A DNA stretch of 39,772 nt from contig JAJFFP010000014.1 of the NCBI GenBank assembly GCA_021776595.1, forward strand, positions 1-39,772. Reading direction: 5' to 3'. The notes below the pieces were generated by a model, which ran no database searches, had not been told where the DNA came from, and saw only the letters and a program-made list of their open reading frames with translations. The DNA is from Robiginitomaculum sp. (GTDB lineage Bacteria; Pseudomonadota; Alphaproteobacteria; Caulobacterales; Maricaulaceae). Shown here piece after piece: positions 16,783 through 25,111 of the stretch (within the stretch, counting starts at the first letter, position 1; the number at the start of each line of letters is the position of its first letter). Both the position numbers and the translations under genes were made by a program.

Positions 16783-17658
16783 ATGACGGATACTACAGAT
16801 AGCTTACCGGTTATCAGGGCCAGAAACCTGTCCAAGAGCTTTGGAAAATTCAGGGCCTTGAAGGACGTTAGTTTTGAGGTTCCTCTGGGCCGTATTGTTG
16901 GCGTCATTGGTGCCAATGGTGCCGGTAAAACCACACTGTTAAATTCAATACTGGGGCTTGGTTCCTATGAAGGTGATTTAAGTGTGCTGGGGCTGAACCC
17001 GTCCAGACAGCGCGGTCGCCTGATGCGCGATGTATGCTTTATTGCTGATATTGCCACTTTGCCCAAATGGATGAAGGTAGAGGAGGTGCTGGATTATGTG
17101 CAATCCGTGCACCCCAGATTTAATCGGTCCAAAGCATTGGATTTTCTGGCCCGCACTAATATACCGCGTGGCCGTCTGATCCGGGCCTTGTCCAAGGGTA
17201 TGACCGTGCAATTGCATCTGGCGATTGTGATGTCCACCGACGCCAAATTACTGGTGCTGGATGAACCGACGCTGGGCCTTGATATTTTGTTTCGCAAGCA
17301 ATTTTATCAAAGCCTGCTGGAAGAATATTTCGATGAAACCCGCACGGTAATTATTACCACCCATCAGGTTGGCGAGATCGAACATATTCTGACCGATGTG
17401 ATGTTCATCAAGGATGGCAGAATTCTTCTTGAAGCCAATATGGATGAGCTGACCGGGCAATATACCGAAGTCATGGTGGCCCCTGGCAAAGAGCAGGAAG
17501 CCATGGCGCTGGGGCCAATTTCAACGGGCACCACTTTTGGCAAAACCACATGCGTTTATAAGGATATTGACCGCGAGAAACTGGCGGGACTGGGCGAAAT
17601 ACGGCGCCTGGGGCTGGCCGATATTTTCGTGGCAACCATTACGGGAGAAGAGCAATGA
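16783..17658 (+). CDS. ABC transporter ATPase (YtrB/CcmA-like)
   Basis: This 291-residue cytoplasmic ATPase has Walker A GANGAGKTT at about residues 45-53 and Walker B LLVLDEPTLGLD near residue 155. The signature LSKGM is the degenerate form usual in the YtrB/CcmA group in place of LSGGQ. The switch region is IITTHQVGEIEH. It probably energises the permease encoded by the next gene, whose start overlaps its stop by 4 bases. The C-terminal ~70 residues form the extra domain of this group. AAGGAG lies just before the ATG. The cargo is unknown. Confidence 0.92.
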   Translation: MTDTTDSLPVIRARNLSKSFGKFRALKDVSFEVPLGRIVGVIGANGAGKTTLLNSILGLGSYEGDLSVLGLNPSRQRGRLMRDVCFIADIATLPKWMKVEEVLDYVQSVHPRFNRSKALDFLARTNIPRGRLIRALSKGMTVQLHLAIVMSTDAKLLVLDEPTLGLDILFRKQFYQSLLEEYFDETRTVIITTHQVGEIEHILTDVMFIKDGRILLEANMDELTGQYTEVMVAPGKEQEAMALGPISTGTTFGKTTCVYKDIDREKLAGLGEIRRLGLADIFVATITGEEQ

Positions 17659-18587
17659 ATACGTTTTCAGCGCTGGTAAAGCGTGAAGTTCTGGATGGCA
17701 AAAACGGGTATATCCGGGTGCCGGTAATCCTGACGGGAATTACCCTGATCCTTATGGTGCTCTCCAGTCTGGGCCTGGGCAGTTTTATGACTTTTGATGG
17801 CATGAAGCAGGAGGGGATCAACAACCTTGCCGATGTGCTCAATACTTTGGCAAACAAGGAGCCGGGGGATATGTCCGCTGGCATAACGGGAATTTACTGG
17901 CTGGCCACGGGGCTCGTCTGGGTGGCTTTTCCGTTTGTTATCTTCTTCTCATTGCTTGGCGCGCTTTATGAAGAACGACGTGACCGCTCCATCCTTTTCT
18001 GGAAATCCATGCCGGTCAGCGACTGGCAGGAAGTGGTGGCCAAGTTTTTCACCCCGGTCATTATGACGCCCCTGTTTTTCCTTGGTGTTGTTATCGCGGC
18101 ACAAATTTTCATCGCCACCTTTCTTAGCATGTTGATGGTGGTGCAGGGTGGGCCCGTGTTGGGTCTGTGGCCGCTTAGCCTGATGGTTTCAAGCTGGCTG
18201 ACCTTTGTGGTGCACTATACGCTGTGGTTGTTATGGGCATTGCCGGTGCTGGCCTGGCTCTTGTTTGTGTCTTCCTATGCTTCACGCATGCCTTTTTTAT
18301 GGGCCGTTCTTGCCCCCATCGTGTTGATTGTAGTGGAGGCCATGTTCTTTCGGTCCAACATGATTGCCAACTGGTTTGGCTTGCACCTTGGCGGCTGGCA
18401 AGGTGAGGCCTATGGCGCTCTGGAAGGCCATATTGATGGCCCGGATCAGGCAATGCAAATGTTACTTGGCCAAGCGGCGCTGGAGGGCTTGCGCTATACC
18501 CTTGGCAGTGTGCAGTTCTGGATCGGTCTGGTGATTTCAGGTGGTTTGGTATTTGGTGCGATCAAAATGCGCCAGCGCGCCCTTTGA
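17655..18587 (+). CDS. ABC transporter permease
   Basis: This 310-residue protein has about six hydrophobic segments, with hydrophobic stretches near 25-45, 85-105, 120-150, 165-190, 200-225 and 275-300. A loop FFSLLGALYEERRDRSILFWKSMPVSDWQEVVAKF between two membrane segments matches ABC-2-type permeases, where it contacts the ATPase. With the ATPase it should make one transporter, probably an exporter. The 4-base overlap with the ATPase and a strong terminator after the stop mark it as the last gene of the operon. Confidence 0.88.
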   Translation: MNTFSALVKREVLDGKNGYIRVPVILTGITLILMVLSSLGLGSFMTFDGMKQEGINNLADVLNTLANKEPGDMSAGITGIYWLATGLVWVAFPFVIFFSLLGALYEERRDRSILFWKSMPVSDWQEVVAKFFTPVIMTPLFFLGVVIAAQIFIATFLSMLMVVQGGPVLGLWPLSLMVSSWLTFVVHYTLWLLWALPVLAWLLFVSSYASRMPFLWAVLAPIVLIVVEAMFFRSNMIANWFGLHLGGWQGEAYGALEGHIDGPDQAMQMLLGQAALEGLRYTLGSVQFWIGLVISGGLVFGAIKMRQRAL

Positions 18588-18626
18588 TACTGGTCCGATA
18601 AAAATGCTCGGTCGATGAGCAAAAGG

Positions 18627-18655
18627 CGGGTCGCCAAATTGGCGGCCCGTTTTTT
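18627..18655 (+). terminator. Rho-independent terminator of the GntR-ABC operon
   Basis: A 10-base stem (CGGGTCGCCA with TGGCGGCCCG, one G-U pair) around the 3-base loop AAT is followed directly by six T residues. It begins 40 bases after the permease stop and ends at the edge of the convergent Lrp gene. Confidence 0.9.
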
Positions 18656-18656
18656 G

Positions 18657-19118
18657 TTATAAAGGGATTTCAGTCGTGTTTTTGATACATTCCATGGCAA
18701 AGGTAGCGCTGACATCGGCAAACTTCATTTCCCGGATCAGGGTTTTATATACCCGGTCATAATCACTCACATCACGGCAAATCACTTTAAGCAGATAATC
18801 CACCTCGCCGGCCATGCGATAAAACTCAACGACATCGGGGATACGGCTGACAATGGCGGCAAACCGATCCAGCCATTCCTGTGAATGGTCTCTGGTCTTG
18901 ACCGCGATAAATACCGTTTGCCCAAACCCCAGCGCTTGCGCATCTACGATGGAAACCCGGCGCAGGATAATCCCGTCCTCTTCCAGCCGCTTAACCCGCC
19001 GCCAGCAGGTGTTGGTGGAAACCCCCAGTGTGTCTGCCAGCGTTTCCAGTGAAAGCGTTGCATCCTGTTGCAGGGCGATCAGTAATTTTCGGTCAACATC
19101 ATCAATAATTTCGTTCAT
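18657..19118 (-). CDS. Lrp/AsnC-family regulator
   Basis: This 153-residue protein starts with the family N-terminus (DDVDRKLLIALQQDATLSLETLADTLGVSTNTCWRRVKRLEEDG), an AsnC-type helix-turn-helix. The C-terminal half is a RAM domain (GEVDYLLKVICRDVSDYDRV) that binds an amino acid and forms octamers. Such proteins respond to amino acids and regulate their metabolism. The neighbour across the divergent promoter region is a PLP-dependent class V aminotransferase-like gene, a plausible target. No ribosome-binding site precedes the ATG, while a perfect TATAAT lies 5 bases upstream, which suggests a leaderless transcript. Confidence 0.93.
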   Translation of the reverse strand: MNEIIDDVDRKLLIALQQDATLSLETLADTLGVSTNTCWRRVKRLEEDGIILRRVSIVDAQALGFGQTVFIAVKTRDHSQEWLDRFAAIVSRIPDVVEFYRMAGEVDYLLKVICRDVSDYDRVYKTLIREMKFADVSATFAMECIKNTTEIPL

Positions 19119-19123
19119 ATCAT

Positions 19124-19129
19124 ATTATA
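19124..19129 (-). promoter_or_regulatory. Candidate -10 box of the Lrp gene
   Basis: On the minus strand a perfect TATAAT ends 5 bases before the Lrp ATG. At usual spacing transcription would begin at or within a few bases of the start codon. No convincing -35 box is present at 17 bases. The flanking 120-base gap to the aminotransferase gene is very AT-rich. Confidence 0.45.
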
Positions 19130-19242
19130 TCGAAAATATTTGCCAGTTAATAGTAATTATTCAAATTAAATTGCGATGATTTTTGCTCTGCGTTTTGACA
19201 TTCTGCGCGCAAGTCAATGGGTTTGTTTATTGGAACACTTTC

Positions 19243-21036
19243 ATGCAGGAAAATTTGACTACCGCGCCACAACGGCTTCCAGAAAGCTCGGCAGCGCAAC
19301 CGTTGGGGTCAGTGTTTGACGTATTGAGACAAAACGTCATTGGTCATGATCATGTGCTGAACGGCCCTTTTGGACCGCGCCGGCTGCTGTATGCAGATTA
19401 TGTGGCTTCGGGGCGAGCCTTTGCGCCGATTGAAAATACCATCAGGCAATACGTCTTGCCGCTTTATGCCAACACCCACACCGAGGCTTCGGCCACCGGG
19501 CGCCAAAGCTCTGCCTTTCGTGAACAGGCTCGTTCTATTATAGCCAACGCTATCGGTGCCAGTGATGAAGATGCCATCATTTTTTGCGGCAGTGGCTGCA
19601 CCGGTGCCATTGATAAACTGATCAATATTCTGGGTTTGAAAATACCGGATAATCTGGGGCGTTTTGGGATTAAAACCAAAATCAGGCCAGCCCGGCGACC
19701 AGTGGTGTTTATCGGTCCTTATGAACATCATTCCAATGATGTGCAATGGCGTGAAAGCATTGCCGATGTGGTTGTGATCGGCCAGGATGATGAGGGTTTG
19801 ATTGATCTTGATGATTTGAAAAAACAGCTCATCGCCCATCAAGACCGTCCCCTCAAAATCGGTAGCTTTTCTGCTGCCAGCAATGTTACCGGAATTCTGA
19901 CCGACACCAGTGCCATTGCCCGTCTGTTGCATCAATACGGCGCGCTGGCCGCTTTTGATTTTGCCGCTTGCGCACCGTATGTTCCTATTCATATGAACGC
20001 ACCGGATGGCGGATACTTTGATGTCGTTTATATCTCCCCGCATAAATTTCTGGGTGGACCCGGCACGCCCGGCTTATTGGTGATTAAAAAAGAGTTGGCA
20101 CAGAATAAAACCCCGGTAATTCCAGGTGGGGGCACGGTTTCCTATGTCAGCCCTTGCGCGCAGGCTTATCTGAGCGATGTCGTGCACCGCGAGGAGGGGG
20201 GTACGCCGGATATTGTTGGCTCAATTCGTGCCGGACTGGTGTTTGATCTGAAAGAAAAAATCGGTAATGCGTTAATTGCGAGCGCCAAGAAGGCTTTAGT
20301 AAAAAAGACATTTTCGCGCTGGGAAAGTGACCCAAATATCAAAATACTGGGGTCCGAAACGGCGGCGCGTCTACCGGTGTTTTCATTTTTGATCCGCCAT
20401 GGCGATGGGTTTTTGCATTATAATTATGTGGTCACTTTGCTGGACGATTTGTTTGGTATTCAGGCGCGCGGCGGTTGCTCATGCGCCGGGCCATACGGGC
20501 ATCAACTTCTGGATATTGACCTTGAAACTTCCCGCGAATACGAAGCCATTATCCATACTGGCCTGGAGGCGTTAAAGCCCGGTTGGGTGCGCCTTGGTTT
20601 CACCTATTTTCTCTCCGGGCACGAAGTGGAGCTGATATTATCCGCTGTGGAGTGGATTGCAAAGAACGGCCCCGCGCTTTTGCCGCTTTATCATCTCGAT
20701 AGCAAAACCGGAAAATGGACCCATAAAGACCATCTAAACCACGGTGAAACCCTGCTTGATCTGTCCTGCCTGACCAAACCAGAACGCCCGGTGGAAGTTC
20801 CCGAAAGCCTTGAAGGTTTACTCACCGCCGCCAATACCGCCCTGGCCAGAGCAGGGCAATTGCCGCCGCCTGAACCTTGTGCCGATTTGCGAAGCGTTCC
20901 TGCGCACCTTCTCTGGTTTTCGCAAAGTCCACAGTCTGAAGAACAAGCCCAGTATCAAGATGTGCCGCCGACGATGCGAACCGGGTATATTGATCGCTTT
21001 CGCCGCCTTTTCAAAGCGGGCAATGCTGCCGGATAA
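19243..21036 (+). CDS. Class V aminotransferase/cysteine-desulfurase-like PLP enzyme
   Basis: This 597-residue protein has the fold-type-I PLP pattern of the cysteine desulfurase (SufS/CsdA) superfamily. His162 lies in GPYEHHSN, which stacks on the cofactor, Asp239 in AFDFAACAPY, and Lys268 in SPHKFLGGPGTPG as the probable Schiff-base lysine. Cys412 and Cys414 lie in ARGGCSCAGPYGH, where desulfurases have their persulfide cysteine. It is about 180 residues longer than SufS, with a C-terminal extension from about residue 490 that I do not recognise. The TTG-started longer reading gives an odd N-terminus, so I use ATG 19243. Substrate is not evident; the adjacent Lrp regulator suggests amino-acid metabolism. 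Confidence 0.82.
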   Translation: MQENLTTAPQRLPESSAAQPLGSVFDVLRQNVIGHDHVLNGPFGPRRLLYADYVASGRAFAPIENTIRQYVLPLYANTHTEASATGRQSSAFREQARSIIANAIGASDEDAIIFCGSGCTGAIDKLINILGLKIPDNLGRFGIKTKIRPARRPVVFIGPYEHHSNDVQWRESIADVVVIGQDDEGLIDLDDLKKQLIAHQDRPLKIGSFSAASNVTGILTDTSAIARLLHQYGALAAFDFAACAPYVPIHMNAPDGGYFDVVYISPHKFLGGPGTPGLLVIKKELAQNKTPVIPGGGTVSYVSPCAQAYLSDVVHREEGGTPDIVGSIRAGLVFDLKEKIGNALIASAKKALVKKTFSRWESDPNIKILGSETAARLPVFSFLIRHGDGFLHYNYVVTLLDDLFGIQARGGCSCAGPYGHQLLDIDLETSREYEAIIHTGLEALKPGWVRLGFTYFLSGHEVELILSAVEWIAKNGPALLPLYHLDSKTGKWTHKDHLNHGETLLDLSCLTKPERPVEVPESLEGLLTAANTALARAGQLPPPEPCADLRSVPAHLLWFSQSPQSEEQAQYQDVPPTMRTGYIDRFRRLFKAGNAAG

Positions 21037-21066
21037 TACATGAATAAAAGATAGAGTCAGGCGACC

Positions 21067-21789
21067 CTAATACATGTGTTGACCGCCATTGATGGACAGG
21101 GTCGAGCCAGTAATAAAACCGGCATTGTCGGTAACCAGAAAATGCACGCCGCGCGCAATTTCATGGGCTTTGCCAAGGCGGCCAACGGGTATCCCGGCGA
21201 TGATCTTTTCCAACACGTGATCGGGCACGGCGGCAACCATATCAGTATCAATATAACCCGGTGCTATGGCGTTTACGGTAATGCCGTGGGCGGCACCTTC
21301 CTGGGCCAGGGCTTTGGTAAAGCCGTGAATGCCGGACTTGGCCGCCGCGTAATTGACCTGGCCATATTGGCCGGCCTGACCATTGATGGAACCGATGTTG
21401 ACGATGCGGCCAAATTTGCGGTCCAGCATGCCTTTCCAGACGGCACTGGCCATGTTGTAGCAACCACCAAGGTTAACATCGATGACCTTTTTCCAAGCCT
21501 CTGGCGACATGCGTTTCATAGTGCCATCGCGGGTTATGCCGGCATTATTGACCACAATATCTACCGGTCCAAGGTCGTTCTCGATTTTCGCAAGACCGGC
21601 TTTGCAGGCTTCATAATCGGCTACATCCCATTTGTAACAGGATATATTTTCATGGGCAGCGCAGGCGCGCGCTGCCTCATCATTACCGGCATAAATAGCG
21701 GCTATTTGATAGCCGTTATCGGCCAGGCGTTCGCTGATCGCAAGACCAATGCCACGCGTTCCACCGGTAATCACTGCCAGTCGTGCCAT
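21067..21789 (-). CDS. phaB: Acetoacetyl-CoA reductase
   Basis: This 240-residue short-chain dehydrogenase should reduce acetoacetyl-CoA to (R)-3-hydroxybutyryl-CoA with NADPH, the middle step of polyhydroxybutyrate synthesis. The cofactor loop is TGGTRGIG at residues 8-15, then NNAG at 81-84. The catalytic triad is Ser134, Tyr147 and Lys151 in GQVNYAAAKSG. The C-terminal NGGQHMY is characteristic of PhaB rather than FabG. ATG 21789 follows AGGAGAG, while longer in-frame readings lack a site. It is divergent from phaR. The synthase phaC and thiolase phaA are not in this window. Confidence 0.93.
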   Translation of the reverse strand: MARLAVITGGTRGIGLAISERLADNGYQIAAIYAGNDEAARACAAHENISCYKWDVADYEACKAGLAKIENDLGPVDIVVNNAGITRDGTMKRMSPEAWKKVIDVNLGGCYNMASAVWKGMLDRKFGRIVNIGSINGQAGQYGQVNYAAAKSGIHGFTKALAQEGAAHGITVNAIAPGYIDTDMVAAVPDHVLEKIIAGIPVGRLGKAHEIARGVHFLVTDNAGFITGSTLSINGGQHMY

Positions 21790-21846
21790 AATACTCTCCT
21801 CTTGGATGAGCTGCATTATGGCAAATCCCGTGATAAAAGAAAACGT

Positions 21847-21893
21847 GCAATTTGGCTTGCGGTGCCGTGCTGCACTTGCGAAACTGCTGCACT
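21847..21893. promoter_or_regulatory. Candidate PhaR-binding region between phaB and phaR
   Basis: This gap holds a GCAA-6-base-TTGC inverted repeat (21847-21860) and two copies of GCTGCACT (21869-21876 and 21886-21893) 17 bases apart. PhaR in related bacteria binds TGC-rich sites near its own gene and PHB genes. This identification is from composition and position only. Confidence 0.4.
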
Positions 21894-21914
21894 GAAAGAT
21901 TGTGCGGGGAAACT

Positions 21915-22484
21915 GTGACAAAATCGACTAAAAATAAGGACGCGCCGGTGGTGATTAAAAAATACGCCAACCGGCGGCTGTATGACACATCGCGCAGCGC
22001 CTATATTACGCTGGATGATCTGAAAACATTGGTGCACGAGGGCACCGATTTTGTGGTTCAGGATGCCAAAACCGGTGAGGACCTTACCCATTCGGTGCTG
22101 ACCCAGATCATCTTTGAGCAGGAGGCCCAGGGCCAGCATTTACTGCCTGTTGATTTTCTGCGCCAACTGATCCGGTTCTATGGGGACAGTATGCAAAGCG
22201 TTGTGCCGGGGTTTTTGGATCTGAGTATGAGTTCGCTGGCAAAAAACAAGACGCGCTTTGATCAACAAATGGGGGCAGCTTCGGCCAACCCGCTGTTTGG
22301 CATGTTTGAAGATCAGGTGCGACAGAATATGGCGATTTTTGAAAACGCGCTGGAGACCATGTCACCATTCAAGGCATTTAGCGCAGAAAAACAAAAAGAA
22401 GAAACGCCTGACCGTAGCGATGAGCTGGCTGAATTGCGGGCGCAAATGAGCGCCATGCAGGAAAAACTCAACAAGTTGAGCTAA
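21915..22484 (+). CDS. phaR: Polyhydroxyalkanoate synthesis repressor PhaR
   Basis: This 189-residue protein begins with the PhaR DNA-binding domain: VIKKYANRRLYDT, AYITLDDLKTLV, then LTHSVLTQIIFEQE. The second PHB-accumulation domain follows (FLRQLIRFYGDSMQS). The C-terminal 40 residues are a charged coiled-coil-like tail (DELAELRAQMSAMQEKL). PhaR represses PHB and phasin genes and is released when it binds PHB granules. GTG 21915 is chosen because GGGGA precedes it and it yields the family N-terminus. It is divergent from phaB, a placement in keeping with control of both. Confidence 0.93.
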   Translation: MTKSTKNKDAPVVIKKYANRRLYDTSRSAYITLDDLKTLVHEGTDFVVQDAKTGEDLTHSVLTQIIFEQEAQGQHLLPVDFLRQLIRFYGDSMQSVVPGFLDLSMSSLAKNKTRFDQQMGAASANPLFGMFEDQVRQNMAIFENALETMSPFKAFSAEKQKEETPDRSDELAELRAQMSAMQEKLNKLS

Positions 22485-22627
22485 TTTCTGATCTGTTCCA
22501 TTCTGGCACAGCTATTCAGCTTGGCGTGTAAAATCAGATAAATTTTTATGGTTAATGGCTCGTTAATCGCCTAATCGTGTCAAAGCGCACCAGTTTTTTC
22601 AGGTGCGTAAATTGCACAGATGATGAC

Positions 22628-22927
22628 ATGAGCCGCATTACCTCCATTTCCAGCGCGATAAGCGCAAGGACTGGTCCTTCGCCGGACCGTCCGGGAAAGG
22701 CGCCTGCCAGGGCTGCGCTTGTGCCGGCCACTTCGTCTTCTCCAAAGCGGGCCGCCAACATGGCCAGGCCTGCGCAGGTGGCGGCCTATCATGCACAGCT
22801 TCTGGCAGGTGTGCCTGGGCGGGGCTTAAAAGCGGTGCCAGCAGAACAGGCCAGAATATTTGCAGCCTATGCAAGAATTCATAAAGGCCAGGTGCCAGCG
22901 GGTGTGTTGCTCAGGCGCTGGGCTTAA
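22628..22927 (+). CDS. Small hypothetical protein
   Basis: This 99-residue protein has an N-terminal half rich in Ser, Pro, Ala and Arg and probably disordered. The more ordered C-terminal half contains PAQVAAYHAQLLAGVPGRGLKA, a pattern I vaguely recall from uncharacterised alphaproteobacterial proteins. I assign no function. The start codon used is the ATG within the longer reading that begins at 22577; no clear ribosome-binding site is present for either. The stop is shared on opposite strands with the next gene through a TTAA overlap, a tight arrangement that favours a real gene. Both pieces of evidence are modest. Confidence 0.5.
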   Translation: MSRITSISSAISARTGPSPDRPGKAPARAALVPATSSSPKRAANMARPAQVAAYHAQLLAGVPGRGLKAVPAEQARIFAAYARIHKGQVPAGVLLRRWA

Positions 22928-23358
22928 TCCACATAATCCTCATCAGGCTCCGGCTCGCCCCCGGTATAGATCACCGTAATCATATAACCGGCGACCACAT
23001 CCAAGAGGGCCATGGTGGTAATGATAAAAAACAGGGATGAGGCAAAGGCCGGTATCAGTAAAAATTCGATCAGGCATAAAATGAACAGCGCCAGGGACAG
23101 TGTGTGATTGATTATGGCTTCGCGGCCCTCTCTGGCGGTTTTGATAAACTCCGCAAAAACCAGCACGAGCGCCACAAACAAGAGCACATCCTGGGTGGTT
23201 ATGTTCCATTCAGCCCCGGTGGCCATGGGCACACTGAAGAGCTTGCGACCAAGGCTTTCCACCACGGTTTGCGCAGATTTTGATAGCGCCCCGTTGCCAA
23301 ACGCCAGGGCATTATAGATAAATACCGGAATGGCCAATAGCGGGAAATTTCTTAGCAT
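22924..23358 (-). CDS. Small integral membrane protein, conserved hypothetical
   Basis: This 144-residue protein has four hydrophobic segments (about 5-22, 55-72, 83-103 and 105-130) with a hydrophilic acidic tail (GGEPEPDEDYVD). It resembles conserved hypothetical membrane proteins of alphaproteobacteria, in which the segment FAEFIKTAREGREAIINHTLS between helices 2 and 3 is recognisable. The function is unknown. The start is preceded by GGGGGCG. The gene is alone, 35 bases upstream of the amidohydrolase stop. Confidence 0.75.
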   Translation of the reverse strand: MLRNFPLLAIPVFIYNALAFGNGALSKSAQTVVESLGRKLFSVPMATGAEWNITTQDVLLFVALVLVFAEFIKTAREGREAIINHTLSLALFILCLIEFLLIPAFASSLFFIITTMALLDVVAGYMITVIYTGGEPEPDEDYVD

Positions 23359-23393
23359 GATCGCCCCCCTGAACGCGTCACGATTACGGCTGA

Positions 23394-24674
23394 TTAACGC
23401 GGCTTGCCGCCTTTATAAATCACACCGTCTTTCATCACAAACCCAACCTTTTTCAAGGCCCCAATGTCTTTGGCCGGATTGCCATTGACGGCGATAATAT
23501 CGGCCAGCAGGCCTGGCTTTATGCTGCCAATGCGATCCTGCATGTGCAAAATACGGGCATTAACCGCGGTGGCGGCGCGCAGCGCGTCTATTGGCTTCAT
23601 GCCGTAATCCACCATCAGGGCCAGTTCGCGCTGATTATCGCCATGGGTAAACACCCCCACGTCAGAGCCATTGCAGATGGTCACGCCGCTTTTCATGGCC
23701 AGTTTGAACATCGCCCGTTTGGCGCTTATGCGCGCCGGTTCTGGCTCGACCCCTTTTTTCCAGCCACGATATTGCATCACTGCATCCCCGGCGGCCAGCG
23801 TTGGGCAAAAGGCTACTTCGTTTTCTTTCATGGCGGCAAAAACGGACGCATCAGCCTCATCCCCGTGCTCGATGGTTTCAATACCGGCTTTGACAGCGCG
23901 CATCATGGCCTTTGCGCTGCTGGCATGGGCCACTACCGGCCTGCCCGAAGATCGGGCAGTTTGTACGATCAGTTTTAATTCATCTACTGAAAAGGTTGGC
24001 ATGGCTTCTCCACCCGGTCCCCAGCGGTAATCCGCATAAACCTTGATCCAGTCAGCGCCCTTGCCGATCTGCTCGCGCACCACACGTATTAATTCGTCAT
24101 GCCCATCAGCGCTTTGCGCCCCCAATGGCAGGTTAAATTCCGGGGCACCCTTTGGCCCATAACTGCCTGTGGCCACGATAGCGCGGGTGGTAATGATCAT
24201 GCGCGGGCCGGGAATTATACCGCGCTCAACCGCCTGTTTTAACCCGACATCCGCATAACCGGCCCCCTCGGTGCCCAAATCACGTAAAGTCGTGAAACCA
24301 GCCATCAAAGTGGCGCGCATTTGCGCCACCGCACGGGCCGTGCGCAAGGACAGGGCCTCGTTCAACACCTGATCGGTCCAACTGGTTTCATCATAGGGGT
24401 GCAGCAAAACATGGCTGTGATTATCGATCAGGCCGGGAAGAAGGGTCTGGCCGGAAAGGTCAATGGTTTTGCCGTCCTTTGGAAAATTCAACGTATTGGC
24501 TGGCCCGGCTTGCATGATCGTATTGCCCTTAACCACAACCGCCCAGTTTTTGTGCATCTCCTGGCCATCAAAAACCGCATCGGGTCGCAGGACATAGGCG
24601 GCGTCTTCGGCCTGTGCGCGTCCGTTTATTGTGAACATGCACGCTATGGTCACCAGTGCTAACAGAAATCTCAT
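23394..24674 (-). CDS. Periplasmic amidohydrolase (imidazolonepropionase-like)
   Basis: This 426-residue protein carries a Sec signal peptide (about 1-22, ending GRAQA). The metal-dependent amidohydrolase core has every expected residue: His86-Ser-His88 (NHSH), Lys211 as the likely carboxylated lysine (WIKVYADY), His250 (VVAHAS), His270 (ETIEHGD) and Asp338 (NGSDVG). Related exported enzymes include prolidases (Xaa-Pro dipeptidases) and organophosphate or N-acyl hydrolases. The substrate here cannot be determined. It has its own GGGAGGG ribosome-binding site and a long upstream region without genes. Confidence 0.88.
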   Translation of the reverse strand: MRFLLALVTIACMFTINGRAQAEDAAYVLRPDAVFDGQEMHKNWAVVVKGNTIMQAGPANTLNFPKDGKTIDLSGQTLLPGLIDNHSHVLLHPYDETSWTDQVLNEALSLRTARAVAQMRATLMAGFTTLRDLGTEGAGYADVGLKQAVERGIIPGPRMIITTRAIVATGSYGPKGAPEFNLPLGAQSADGHDELIRVVREQIGKGADWIKVYADYRWGPGGEAMPTFSVDELKLIVQTARSSGRPVVAHASSAKAMMRAVKAGIETIEHGDEADASVFAAMKENEVAFCPTLAAGDAVMQYRGWKKGVEPEPARISAKRAMFKLAMKSGVTICNGSDVGVFTHGDNQRELALMVDYGMKPIDALRAATAVNARILHMQDRIGSIKPGLLADIIAVNGNPAKDIGALKKVGFVMKDGVIYKGGKPR

Positions 24675-24973
24675 TTTGCCCTCCCTGAGAAATGGTCAAT
24701 CTTCTTTTGATCAACCTTATGGGCTTAATCGCGCATCATATCCAGTGTTTCGCGTAATCGTGTCAGAAAAAGAAAAGCGGCGGTAAACGGCATGGATATT
24801 GGTAATGGCCTTGATATAGGGCGGTTCTGCTTATGATCATGCTTTCTTCATCGCATTTTACATTGTCAAAGAGCCGTGCTGGCGGGGTAAAAACCCGTGC
24901 GCACACCCTTAATATATGTGATTTTAGCAGGGCGGGGATAAACCCAGACAAGCCGCAATAAATGAGGGATAAT

Positions 24974-25079
24974 AAGGGTCAATTAGCCTGATTTAAGGGT
25001 CCATAAAAGCGCGTTTTGTATCAATTAAGGGGGTTTTGAGGGTCAGCACGAGGGTCATTAAGGGGTAGTTGTGACCCTC
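24974..25079. repeat. Cluster of five AGGGTC motifs
   Basis: AAGGGTCA (24974), AAGGGTCC (24995), GAGGGTCA (25038 and 25050, 12 bases apart) and the inverted TGACCCTC (25072) lie within 106 bases. Two GAGGGTCA copies are exact and one is exactly inverted. They could be binding sites for an unknown regulator or remnants of a repeat. They lie about 300 bases upstream of the amidohydrolase gene. Confidence 0.5.
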
Positions 25080-25111
25080 AATGTGTTCCTGATCGTCTAT
25101 GCACGGGATAA

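Noticed and set aside
21076-21918. A 280-residue plus-strand reading opposite phaB
   Set aside because: It is a shadow of phaB. The phaB motifs and a ribosome-binding site support the minus-strand gene.
24680-24715. TTGATCAA and nearby TCAA/TTGA symmetry upstream of the amidohydrolase
   Set aside because: It lacks the four-base spacer of an FNR box, so I do not count the amidohydrolase in the FNR regulon.
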